Source: Amycolatopsis sp. FDAARGOS 1241 (lineage in GTDB: Bacteria > Actinomycetota > Actinomycetes > Mycobacteriales > Pseudonocardiaceae). From it: 64,000 bases of DNA. The position numbers and the translations under genes are program-made. The DNA is taken from positions 9,452,001 through 9,516,000 of the forward strand of contig NZ_CP069526.1 in assembly GCF_016889705.1 (NCBI RefSeq), written 5' to 3'. This document shows positions 31,202-41,835 of this stretch, one piece after another. Below the pieces are notes generated by a model, which was not told the origin of the DNA, searched no databases, and worked only from the letters and a program-made list of their open reading frames with translations. Each line of letters opens with the position of its first letter. Positions within the stretch are counted from its first letter, which is position 1.

Positions 31202-33034
31202 ATGCGTGATGCGACGGCTTCGGTGCGCCCACTGCCGCGCCGGGTGGATCCGTCGCACCGTGAGCGCGAGGTCATCGCCGCGTTCAGCGAGATCACCACC
31301 GAGGCCATCACGACCACCCGCCTCGAGGACCTGCTGGGGCTGCTCGGCAAGCAGCTGTGCCACCTGCTCGGCGTCACGCGGTGTTCGGTGTACCTGCGCG
31401 ACAACGACGGCCGCTTCCGCGGCGCCGCCGGCTACTGCGAGAGCGAGGGCGACATCTCGGCCGCCGTGCAGGCGCAGGAGGCCGGCATCCAGGGCGACCG
31501 GTTCAGCCGGGAGGTCATCGAGTCGGCCGCGCCCGTGCTCATCAGCGACGTCCCGCGCGACCCGCGCCCGCACCGGCGGACGATGGAGCACTGGCACGTG
31601 CGCGCGATGCTCGGCGTGCCGCTGGTCTTCGACGGCAAGGTGATCGGCCTGATCTTCGTCGACAACGTGCAGAAAGACCACGTGTACACCGACGAAGACG
31701 TGGCGCTGGCGGAGCTGTTCGCCCGGCTGGGCGCGCTGTTCCTGCGGCAGGCGATGCTGAACGCGCACCTGAAGAACAAGGCCGCCGAGGTCGTGCGGCA
31801 GAAGAACACGCTGGCGTACCTGGCCGACGTCCACCAGAAGCTCACGAACGCCGTGCTCGACGGCGCGAGCATCCAGACCGTGGTGACGCTGCTGGGCGAG
31901 CTGTCGGCCAAACCCGTGGTGCTCTACAACGAGGACTTCCACGTGCTCGCGTGGTCCGCGCCGCCGGGGTTGAAGATGGCGCAGCCGCCGGTGCTGGCTT
32001 CGCGAATCCGCGAGCTGCCGTCGGTGAAGCAAGCGCTGGCGTCGCTGAGCGCGAGCTGCCCGTCGACGGTCGTGCCGCCCACCCCGGCCGTCTGGGTCGG
32101 GCGCCGGCACCTGATGTGCCGCCTCATCATCGAGGGCCAGCCGAGCGGCTACCTCGGCATCGTCGAGGTCGGCCGCGGCCTCGAGGAACTCGACACGAAG
32201 CTGGCCGAGCACGGCGCCACGGTGCTGTCGCTGCAGGTCCTCTCCGAGCGCCGCCAGGCGGAGGCCGAGGGCCAGGCCCGCGAAGACTTCCTGTCCGACT
32301 TGCTGCACCGCACCCGCGACGCCGAGCAGCTGTCGCGCCGGGCCCCGCAGTTCGGCGTGAACCTGGCCCAGCCGCACGTGCTGGTGCGGTTCTCGCTCGA
32401 CAACGCCAGCCAGAACGTCAGCGGCTCCGTCGGCCGCAAGCTGGTGATCCGGCAGCTCGCTTCGGTGCTGTCCGTGCCGGAACCCCCGGCCGTCAGCCTG
32501 CCGGGCGCCGTGGTGGCCCTGCTGACTCTCCCGCCGGGCCTCGAGCCGCGCGACCTGCGTGACTCCGTGGCGACGGTGCGCACCGGCCTGTCGCCCCGGC
32601 TGAACGTCCGCACCGCCGTGATCTCCGGCGTCTGCCACTCCCCCGAGGACTTCCCGCTGGCTCACCGGGAACTGCGCGAGATCGACGAGCTGGCTTGCTC
32701 CTTCGGCTGGTCCGGCGGCGTCCTGGCCGCCGGTGAGCTGGGCCTGTTCCGTCTGGTGGCCGCCAGCGGCCGGGTCAAGGAGGCGGTGCACTTCGCCCAC
32801 GAGACGATCCGGCCGCTGCGGGACGCGGACCCCTCGCTGCTGGAAACCTGGCGCGCCTTCGTGGCCGCCGAGGGCCGCGTCCAGGCGACGGCGAGCGAGC
32901 TGGGCGTGCACGAAAACACGATCCGCTACCGGCTGGGCAAGATCGGGAAGCTGATCGGTCAGGATCCGGGTGGGCTGGACTGCCTGCTGGAGGCCCGGAT
33001 CGCCTTCCAGGTCCTGGACCTCGCCGGTTGGTGA
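31202..33034 (+). CDS. PucR-type regulator with N-terminal GAF domain
   Basis: A 610-residue regulator. The GAF domain spans about residues 20-185 (TTRLEDLLGLLGKQLCHLLGV; MLGVPLVFDGKVIGLIFVDN). A middle region with a coiled stretch and a PucR GGDEF-like fold follows. The C-terminal helix-turn-helix (RVQATASELGVHENTIRYRLGKI) is the PucR HTH_30. The GAF domain probably senses a pathway intermediate. It closes the catabolic block and is the natural candidate for its activator, perhaps at the two shared promoter elements. ATG 31202 has AAGGCGG upstream; GTG 31187 is an alternative. Confidence 0.9.
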   Translation: MRDATASVRPLPRRVDPSHREREVIAAFSEITTEAITTTRLEDLLGLLGKQLCHLLGVTRCSVYLRDNDGRFRGAAGYCESEGDISAAVQAQEAGIQGDRFSREVIESAAPVLISDVPRDPRPHRRTMEHWHVRAMLGVPLVFDGKVIGLIFVDNVQKDHVYTDEDVALAELFARLGALFLRQAMLNAHLKNKAAEVVRQKNTLAYLADVHQKLTNAVLDGASIQTVVTLLGELSAKPVVLYNEDFHVLAWSAPPGLKMAQPPVLASRIRELPSVKQALASLSASCPSTVVPPTPAVWVGRRHLMCRLIIEGQPSGYLGIVEVGRGLEELDTKLAEHGATVLSLQVLSERRQAEAEGQAREDFLSDLLHRTRDAEQLSRRAPQFGVNLAQPHVLVRFSLDNASQNVSGSVGRKLVIRQLASVLSVPEPPAVSLPGAVVALLTLPPGLEPRDLRDSVATVRTGLSPRLNVRTAVISGVCHSPEDFPLAHRELREIDELACSFGWSGGVLAAGELGLFRLVAASGRVKEAVHFAHETIRPLRDADPSLLETWRAFVAAEGRVQATASELGVHENTIRYRLGKIGKLIGQDPGGLDCLLEARIAFQVLDLAGW

Positions 33035-33073
33035 GGTTTCGGCCGTCCTTCGCTGAACCGCAGTCAGTGGAAA

Positions 33074-33124
33074 ACGGGATCGGGGTGACAGTCGACGAAC
33101 CCCAGACCCCAGCACCGATCCCGT
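33074..33124. terminator. Hairpin between convergent regulator and nuclease genes
   Basis: ACGGGATCGG and CCGATCCCGT form a perfect 10-bp stem; the intervening 31 bases contain a nested GGGGT/ACCCC stem. It lies 40 bp after the PucR stop and 22 bp before the nuclease 3' end. A bidirectional terminator is likely. Confidence 0.65.
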
Positions 33125-33146
33125 CCCCGCACCAGCGTCACCAGTG

Positions 33147-33785
33147 TCAGCAGTGACCCAGCATGTCCGTCAGCGCGGACTTCTCGGCCGAGTTGATCGT
33201 GAGCTTGAACTTCGACTTCACGGCGACCCACATCTTCGCGTACGTGCACCAGTAACCGGTCGACGGCGGCTTCCACTGGTCGGGCGAGCGGTCGCCCTTC
33301 TCCTGGTTCACGTTGTCCGTCACGGCGATCAGCTGCGGGTCGGACAGGTCGTTGGCGTAGGCCTGGCGCTGCGCCGTGGTCCACGACGACGCGCCGGTGC
33401 GCCACGCATCGGCCAGCGGCACGACGTGGTCGATGTCCACGTCGGAGCCCTGGGTCCAGGTCGCGCCGTCGTAGGGCGAGACCCACTTGCCCGACGTCGG
33501 GTAGCAGTCGGAGCCGGTCACGACATTCGTGCCGTCGCGCTTGAGCACGACCTCACGCGTGTCGCAGTTGTTCCCCTGCTGGATCCAGTGCGGGAACTTG
33601 TCGCGGCTGTAGCCGGTGAGGGAACCGTCGGCCTTCACGGTGAGGCCCGCGAGCTCGCTCTCGGCCGTCGCGGCCGACGGGATGCCGGGCGGGGTGGCGT
33701 CGGCGACGCCGACCGCGCTCGCGCCGATCAGCGTGACGCCGACCAGCACGGTCAAGGAGTTACGAACAGTACGCACTGTGGGCAT
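33147..33785 (-). CDS. Secreted HNH nuclease (DUF1524/GmrSD C-terminal type)
   Basis: A 212-residue exported protein. A signal peptide (LTVLVGVTLIGASAVGVADA) precedes the mature region. The DUF1524 HNH motif is DVDIDHVVPLADAWRTGA, with the catalytic His after Asp, followed by LSDPQLIAVTDNVNQEKGDRSPDQW supplying the Asn and second metal-binding residues. Cysteines (NNCDTRE, GSDCYP, YWCTY, LGHC) likely form disulphides outside the cell. These secreted nucleases are common in streptomycetes and may serve phosphate or nucleotide scavenging. It converges with the PucR regulator gene. Confidence 0.85.
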   Translation of the reverse strand: MPTVRTVRNSLTVLVGVTLIGASAVGVADATPPGIPSAATAESELAGLTVKADGSLTGYSRDKFPHWIQQGNNCDTREVVLKRDGTNVVTGSDCYPTSGKWVSPYDGATWTQGSDVDIDHVVPLADAWRTGASSWTTAQRQAYANDLSDPQLIAVTDNVNQEKGDRSPDQWKPPSTGYWCTYAKMWVAVKSKFKLTINSAEKSALTDMLGHC

Positions 33786-33869
33786 ATTGCTGCCTCCGGG
33801 TCCAGGTGCGGGACTAGATCACCTTCGACCACGGAAGTGGCGTAAGCAACACTTATGGGTGACATGTAA

Positions 33870-35957
<2,088 letters not shown>

Positions 35958-35989
35958 CGGCTGCGGGACGCCCGCTCGCGCGCGCCCCG

Positions 35990-37631
35990 CTACGCCGTGC
36001 CCATGCGGTTCTGCAGGGCGTTGGTCGTCGAGAGTTCCTCCAGGTCCAGTTCGAGCAGGACCTTGCGCAGCACCTCGTCGTCGAGGCGGCCGGCGCGGTT
36101 CTCCGCGATCATCGCCGCGCGTTGCGTGATGAGCAATTCACGCCGCGCCCGGGCGAAGCGGGCCTGCGGGCTGGCCGTGCGTTCCTCGCCGGAGAGCGTG
36201 ATCGCGGCCTTCGCGAAGCGGTAACGGGTGTCGACGACGCGTTCCAGCCGTTCCTCCAGCCGCCGCGCGCGCTCCGGTGAGATGGCCGATGTGGACAGTG
36301 CGGTGCGCGTGATCTCCCGGAGCCGCGTGTGCGCGGCCTTCTGCGCGACCTCGCGCGCGGCCAGCTCCTCGGCCTGGTCGCGGGCGGCGTCGTCCGGGTC
36401 CTGGACGTTGAGCTTGCGGATCAGCGGCGGCAGCGTGAGGCCCTGGACCAGCACCGTGCCGATGGCGACGGTGAACGCGAACAGCTGGATCTCCGCGCGC
36501 CCGGGCGTCCCGATCGGCACGGCCGACGCGGCGGCGAGCGTGACGACGCCCCGCATCCCCGTCCACGACACCACGGTCAGCGCCTGCCACGACGTGCCCT
36601 CCTTCGCGCGGCCGAACAGGCGCAGCGTTCTCGGCAGGTAGCTCGACAGGAACACGGCCGGGATGCGCACGGCCATCGTCACGACGAGCACCGCCAGGGC
36701 GACGAGCGCGAGCGTGCCGTTGTCCCGGGCCGCGCGGTCGGCGCCGTCGAGCACGACCGGCAGCTGCAGGCCCATGAGCGCGAACACCAGGGCTTCGAGC
36801 AGTACGTCGACCGACGTCCACACGGACCGGTCCTGCACGCGCGTCGCCGGTGACGCCCGCAGCGAGCGCTGACCGAGGTACAGCCCCGCCGTGACGACGG
36901 CGAGCACACCCGAACCGCTGAACTCGGCGCCGAACGGGTGCAGGTGCTCGGCCGTCACGTACGCCGCGAAGGGCACGATGATCCCGAACGCCGACTCCAG
37001 CAACGGGTCGTCGAGCCGGGAGCGGATGAACACGACGACGAACCCGGCGACCAGTCCCACCGCGATGCCGAGCGCCGTCGCCACCGCGAACACGCCGAGG
37101 CCCGTGGCCGACCGACCCGGCCACGCCGGCGACGGCCGCGAGTGCCGCCTTGTACAACGTCAGGGCGGCCGCGTCGTTCACGAGACTCTCGCCGGTCAGC
37201 ACGGTCATGATCCCGCGCGGCAGCCCGAGCTTGCGTCCGATCGCCACGGCCGTCACGGCGTCGGGCGGTGCGACCACGGCACCGAGCACGAGCGCCGAGG
37301 GCAGTGGCAGGTCGGGCAGCAGGAGGTGCACGACGAGCGCGACCACCACCGCCGTGATCACGACCAGCAGCACCCCGAGCCCGATGATCGGCCGCAGGTT
37401 CGCGCGGAAGTGCGTCAGCGAACTCTCCAGCGACGTCGAATACAGCAGCGGCGGCAGCACGACGGTCAGGATCAGCTCGGGCTCCAGCTCGATCCGCGGC
37501 ACCCCAGGGATCAGCGCGACCCCCAGCGCCACCACGACGATCACCAGCGGTGCGGAGAGGTTGTACCGCCGGGCGAGCGCGGTCAGGCCGAGCGAGCCGG
37601 CGAGGACTCCGACCAGCGTGAGGATCTCCAT
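35990..37631 (-). pseudogene. Na+/H+ antiporter (CPA1 type), frameshifted
   Basis: A monovalent cation:proton antiporter. The N-terminal half reads MEILTLVGVLAGSLGLTALA through VLPPLLYSTSLESS, APPDAVTAVAIGR and LTGESLVNDAAALTLYK, the NhaP signature with the ND acidic pair. The frame then goes out after VGSVGHG. Removing one C from the CCC run at 37101-37103 restores LGVFAVATALGIAVG and the rest, with SWTGMRGVVTLAAASAVP and a cytosolic C-terminal tail ending NRMGTA. Corrected, it has about 546 residues, the usual size. Because both halves stay conserved, an assembly error or very recent mutation is likely. Confidence 0.85.
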
Positions 37632-37742
37632 GCCCGCATCTTCGCCCAGACTGATCGACACTCGCCTGCCGATGGCGGGTTGCCGCGGGGCACAGTCGAG
37701 GTGGTGGCGGCTTCGCCCCGGCCGCGGGCCGGGCCGGTCGCG

Positions 37743-39287
37743 TCAGCCCAGTTCCTTCAGCTCTCGTTCCACCGCGGCGAGTTCTTCGGCCAAGCCCTGG
37801 ACCTTCGGGCCCGTGAACCACTTCCGGGCCGAGACCACCCACCACAGTGCGGCGCCGCCGAGGACGACGAGGAACGCGATGGGCGTGTAGTTGAACGTGT
37901 CGACCGTGATGGGCGACGCCTGGGGCAGCATGAAGAGCACGAAGATGACCACGACCCACGCCGTCGCGACGATGCCGATCGGTTTGCCCCAGCGGCCGAG
38001 GTTCCAGGGGCCCTTCTCGAAGCTGTCGCCGCGGCGCACGCGGAGGAACACGGGGATCACGTAGGCCACGTAGAGCCCGACGGTCGCGATCGACGTGACG
38101 GCCGCGTACGCCGTCGCGCTCCAGAGGTAGGGCAGGGCCAGGATCAGCGCGCCACCGGCGGCGAGCCACACGGCGTTGGTCGGCGTCTGCGTGTGCTTGT
38201 TGATGCTGTGCCACACCTTCGAGCCGGGGATCGCACCGTCGCGGGCGAACGCGTAGATCATCCGCGAATTAGCGGTCACCGACGCCATGCCGCAGAACAG
38301 CTGCGCGCCGATGCAGATCAGCAGCAGGAACTTGCCGGTGACCGCGCCCGTCGCGTCGATGAAGATCTGCGCCGGCGGCACCCCGGTCGCCGAACCGGCC
38401 GCGCCGTCGTAGTCCTGGATGGCGAACGTCAGGCCGATCAGCAGGATCCAGCCCGCCACCAGCGACACGAGGATCGAGTTGATGATCCCGCGCGGGCCCG
38501 CCTTCGCGGCGTTTTTCGTCTCCTCCGTCATGTGCGCCGATGCGTCGTAACCGGTCAACGTGTACTGCGCGAGCAGCAACCCGAGCGCGAACACATACAC
38601 CGACGAGCCCCAGCCCGTCTCGTTCGCGAAGTGCCCGAACACGAACGACGCGTCCTGGTGCTTGGCCGGCACGAACACCAGCACCCCGACGATCACGAGC
38701 ACCCCGGCGAGGTGCCACCACACGCTGACGCTGTTCAGGATCGCCACCACCCGCACGCCGAACGTGTTCAGCGCCCCGTGCACCACCAGGATGATCGCCA
38801 GCAGCAGGATCGTGTGCCCCGGCGTCGCGCTGAAGCCCCACTGCAGGTCGAGGAACGCGTTCAGGAACAGCGCAGCGCCGAAGTCGATGCCCGCCGTCAC
38901 GGCGATCTGGCCGATCAGGTTGAACCAGCCCGTGAACCACGACCACGCCGGCCCGTTGCGCGTGGCCAGCTTCGCGGCCCAGTAGTACAGCCCGCCCGCC
39001 GTCGGGTAGCTCGAGCACACCTCCGCCATGCCGAGCCCCACGAGCACCACGAACAGGCCGACGAGCGGCCATCCCCAGATCATCGCGACGGGCCCGCCCG
39101 TCTTCATGCCGAACCCGTACAGCGTCAAGCACCCGGACAGGATCGAGATGATCGTGAACGACACCGCGAAGTTCGAGAACGACGACATGGTGCGCTTGAG
39201 CTCTTGCGCGTAACCGAGCGCGTGGAGCCGGGCGCTGTCCTCGTCGGGGTGGCCGGGTTCGGCGGTCTGCTGGTCGGAGACGTCCAT
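37743..39287 (-). CDS. APC-family amino acid permease
   Basis: A 514-residue amino acid/polyamine/organocation permease with about twelve transmembrane helices. The first helix motif FSNFAVSFTIISILSGCLTLYGFG is typical of the BAT1/GABA permease-like group; GLYYWAAKLA and TGYDASAHMTEETKNAAK follow. Both soluble ends are short. Likely substrate: an amino acid such as GABA (the similarity is general, not specific). A 22-bp palindrome just upstream of the start suggests control by a GntR-type regulator. Confidence 0.88.
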   Translation of the reverse strand: MDVSDQQTAEPGHPDEDSARLHALGYAQELKRTMSSFSNFAVSFTIISILSGCLTLYGFGMKTGGPVAMIWGWPLVGLFVVLVGLGMAEVCSSYPTAGGLYYWAAKLATRNGPAWSWFTGWFNLIGQIAVTAGIDFGAALFLNAFLDLQWGFSATPGHTILLLAIILVVHGALNTFGVRVVAILNSVSVWWHLAGVLVIVGVLVFVPAKHQDASFVFGHFANETGWGSSVYVFALGLLLAQYTLTGYDASAHMTEETKNAAKAGPRGIINSILVSLVAGWILLIGLTFAIQDYDGAAGSATGVPPAQIFIDATGAVTGKFLLLICIGAQLFCGMASVTANSRMIYAFARDGAIPGSKVWHSINKHTQTPTNAVWLAAGGALILALPYLWSATAYAAVTSIATVGLYVAYVIPVFLRVRRGDSFEKGPWNLGRWGKPIGIVATAWVVVIFVLFMLPQASPITVDTFNYTPIAFLVVLGGAALWWVVSARKWFTGPKVQGLAEELAAVERELKELG

Positions 39288-39301
39288 CGGGCACCCACCT
39301 G

Positions 39302-39323
39302 AAAGGTATGTGTACAGACCTTT
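39302..39323. promoter_or_regulatory. 22-bp palindrome upstream of the permease
   Basis: AAAGGT...ACCTTT arms surround GTGTAC; nine of eleven positions are symmetric. It lies 15 bp upstream of the permease ATG. The central GTAC-rich palindrome resembles GntR/FadR (FCD) operators, so repression by such a regulator is plausible. The regulator gene is not adjacent. Confidence 0.55.
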
Positions 39324-39414
39324 GAAGTTCCGCAGAAGCTAGCCCGGTGCCGCGAGGGGGGTCAAGGTTCCGGAAATTTCCCGGTGGGTCGACCACCTCC
39401 GGTGGACTGATCCA

Positions 39415-40392
39415 CTACCGCAGCAACTCCCCGCCCAGCCACCGGACCACCGGCCACGCACCTTCCGCCGTATTGCCGACGACCGTGAACACCAACCCGT
39501 CCGCCGGCTGCGACACACTCCGGAAGGACACGCCGTGGTCGTAGCCCTCCAGCAGCACCGTCGAGCCGTCCGAGGGCAGCCAGAACCCGAGGCCGTAGCG
39601 ATGCTCCTCACGGGTACCGGTCTCGGGGCTGTGGACCGCGGTCATCCGCGCGACCCACTCCCGCGGCACGATCCGCCCGGCGTGCAGCGCAGCCCGGAAC
39701 CGCCGGAAATCGACTGCGGTCGCGAAGATCCAGCCGTCGCCGCCGCCCACCACCGGCAGGCTGAAGACGTTGGTGCGCCCGTCTGCCAGGTGCCCGGTCG
39801 CGGCGTCGCCCGGCAACGCGTCGGACCGCAGGAACTCCGTCCCCGCCATCCCCGCGGGCTCGGTGACCCGCGAGCGCACCAGGTTCGCGAATGGAACACC
39901 CGTGGCCCGTTCGGCCAAGATCGCCAGCAGCGCGTACGCGCCGTTGTTGTACTCGGAGCGCGAACCTGGTCGAAACCGTTGCGGAAACCCTTCCAGTGCG
40001 GGTAAGTACGCCGCCGCGGACGACAACAACTGGGGCCGTGGCGGTGGCTCGGCGTCCTCGTCGCAGTAGTCGCCGATGCCCGAGCGGTGCGCGAGCAGGC
40101 GCTCCACCGTCACCGCATCGTCGACCAGCGGCAGGTCCGCGCCCAGCAGGGACCGCACGCGCGTGCCCAGGGCCAGCAGGCCCTCGACGATCAGGCTGAC
40201 GACCACCAGCGCCGCGAACCCCTTGGTAACACTGGCGATCCCGAACCGGGTGTCCACTGTGTTCGGTACGCCGTACCCGCGGTGCGCCATTCCGTACGCA
40301 CGCGCGAACACCCCCTCACCACCCCGGCTGACCGACACGACTCCGGAAAACCCGGACCGTTCGGCCAGACGGTCGATCTCCTCCCCAACCAT
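39415..40392 (-). CDS. Serine hydrolase (class C beta-lactamase family)
   Basis: A 325-residue beta-lactamase/penicillin-binding-type serine hydrolase without a signal peptide. The SxxK motif is SVTK near residue 55 (FGIASVTKGFAAL), the YxN motif is YNNGAY near 150, and a third glycine-rich motif lies in LLEGYDHGVSFRS (HG replacing KTG). These cytosolic enzymes are esterases or D-aminopeptidases rather than true beta-lactamases. The start at 40392 fits a leaderless promoter: TATCGT lies seven bases before the ATG; an upstream TTG is open but has no ribosome site. Confidence 0.85.
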   Translation of the reverse strand: MVGEEIDRLAERSGFSGVVSVSRGGEGVFARAYGMAHRGYGVPNTVDTRFGIASVTKGFAALVVVSLIVEGLLALGTRVRSLLGADLPLVDDAVTVERLLAHRSGIGDYCDEDAEPPPRPQLLSSAAAYLPALEGFPQRFRPGSRSEYNNGAYALLAILAERATGVPFANLVRSRVTEPAGMAGTEFLRSDALPGDAATGHLADGRTNVFSLPVVGGGDGWIFATAVDFRRFRAALHAGRIVPREWVARMTAVHSPETGTREEHRYGLGFWLPSDGSTVLLEGYDHGVSFRSVSQPADGLVFTVVGNTAEGAWPVVRWLGGELLR

Positions 40393-40429
40393 GCCGAAAA
40401 CGATAGGGACGGCCACCGACAAAAACGAC

Positions 40430-40460
40430 GGGCCCGCCCACTGAAGGGGTGAACGGGCCC
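40430..40460. terminator. Hairpin between two minus-strand genes
   Basis: GGGCCCG (40430-40436) pairs with CGGGCCC (40454-40460); inner CACT/GGTG adds a few pairs. It lies 30 bp beyond the glycerophosphodiesterase stop (minus strand), where a terminator is expected before the serine hydrolase gene. The stem is short. Confidence 0.5.
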
Positions 40461-40490
40461 GCGCGGAACCGTTGTGTCACAGGGAAAAGC

Positions 40491-41627
40491 TCAACGCCCC
40501 AGGAAGTCGTGCAGCGAGATCAGCGCGGTGTCGGCCTGATCGGCGAAGAAGCCGTCCACGCCCGCCTGGAAGAAGGCCGCCTCCTCGGCGAACACGTTGC
40601 CGAACGCCGTCGGGTTGCTCGACGAGCGCAGGTTCGCCGGCAGGAACGGGTTCTCGTTGCGGAAGGTGTAGGGCTGCACCTTCAGCCCGGCGCGGTGCGC
40701 GTCGGCGACCAGCGAGGTCGGCTTGCCGAGGTTGTCCGCGGCATCGCGCGGGATGACCTGCGACTTGTCCGGCCCGAGGTACTGGGCGTACTTCGCGATC
40801 TCACGCAGCCCGGCCGGCGTGACGAGGTCGGCGTACGTGCGCTTGTCACCCGCGGCCACGAAGTCGGCAGGCGCACCGGTCGCCTCGGTCAGCTGCAGCA
40901 GCGGCACCCGCACCTGCTCGTGCAGCTCCTTGAGGTTCGCCACCTCGAACGACTGGATGATCACCGGCGCGTCGGCCCGGTTGAGGCCGTTGCGGTTGAG
41001 GAACGCGACGAGCTTCGGCTCGGTCGGGTTGCCGATCGAGGCGAAGTACGTCGAGTGCTTGACCTCGGGGTAGGTGCCGAGCGTGCGGTGCAGCTCCTTG
41101 CCGAGCCGCCGGGTGAGGTCGATGACCTCCTGGTAGGTCGCGATCTGGAAGCGGCCGTTGTAGAGCGTGTTGTTCGGGCGGTTCTCCGGGATCCGCTCCT
41201 TCGTGCGCAGCGTCTTGAGCTCGGCGAGCGTGAAGTCCTCGGTGAACCAGCCGGTCATCGTCGTGCCGTCGATCACCTTGGTGGTCTTGCGGGACTTGAA
41301 CTCGGGGTGCTCCGCCACATCGGTGGTGCCGCCGATCTCCGGCTCGTGCCGGGCGACGAGCCGGCCGTCCTTGGTCGGGACGAGGTCGACGTCGACGAAG
41401 TCCACGCCCATGCGGAACGCGAGCTCGTACGACGCCAGTGTGTGCTCCGGGCGGTAGCCGGGCGCGCCCCGGTGGCCGACGATCACGGGGTCATCGTGCC
41501 CGGGCCCGTGCGCCGCCGCACCCTGCGCCACGTGCTCCGTGGCCGAGGCGGGACCGATCGCCAGGCTCGCGACCCCGAGCAGGGCGAGACCGGACAGGGC
41601 GAGCACACCCACGCGTTTGCGCTTCAT
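40491..41627 (-). CDS. glpQ: Glycerophosphodiester phosphodiesterase, secreted
   Basis: A 378-residue exported enzyme that releases glycerol 3-phosphate from deacylated phospholipids. A signal peptide (VLALSGLALLGVASLAIGPASA) is followed by the GDPD TIM barrel: VIVGHRGAPGYRPEHTLASYE (catalytic His and first ligands), VDVDLVPTKDGRLVARHE with the second catalytic His, YPEVKHSTY (metal ligand Glu) and IIQSFE. At the first acidic pair the usual E-x-D is D-V-D, a conservative change. The symbol is by family, extended GlpQ type. It is divergent from purD across 208 bp. Confidence 0.9.
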   Translation of the reverse strand: MKRKRVGVLALSGLALLGVASLAIGPASATEHVAQGAAAHGPGHDDPVIVGHRGAPGYRPEHTLASYELAFRMGVDFVDVDLVPTKDGRLVARHEPEIGGTTDVAEHPEFKSRKTTKVIDGTTMTGWFTEDFTLAELKTLRTKERIPENRPNNTLYNGRFQIATYQEVIDLTRRLGKELHRTLGTYPEVKHSTYFASIGNPTEPKLVAFLNRNGLNRADAPVIIQSFEVANLKELHEQVRVPLLQLTEATGAPADFVAAGDKRTYADLVTPAGLREIAKYAQYLGPDKSQVIPRDAADNLGKPTSLVADAHRAGLKVQPYTFRNENPFLPANLRSSSNPTAFGNVFAEEAAFFQAGVDGFFADQADTALISLHDFLGR

Positions 41628-41822
41628 TCAGGACCTCTCTCTACCGGGTCACCCGTCCTTTTCGACGGGTTTGCCACGACTACCGCGCCACCCTCACGGC
41701 CGCAAGCGTCGGGCGGGCGGCACAGGACGGACAAAAGGCTGACAAACCGGTAAACGGTGCGTGGAATCCGGTTTCGGACAGCCGAGGTGGACGGCGAGAT
41801 ACCCCCGCGGACCAGGGCCCGT

Positions 41823-41828
41823 TAGGCT
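41823..41828 (+). promoter_or_regulatory. purD -10 element, leaderless transcript likely
   Basis: TAGGCT matches the actinobacterial -10 pattern TAnnnT and ends 7 bp before the GTG start at 41836. No ribosome site lies between, so the message probably starts at the GTG. No clear -35 is seen. Confidence 0.5.
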
Positions 41829-41835
41829 GTTCGGC

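Noticed and set aside
36891..39302. 803-codon plus-strand open frame
   Set aside because: It runs antisense to the antiporter and permease genes, is rich in Arg/His/Asp/Gln, and has no family motif. It is a GC-skew shadow.
39415..40392. True beta-lactamase resistance gene
   Set aside because: No signal peptide, and HG replaces the KTG motif. It fits the cytosolic esterase/peptidase group.
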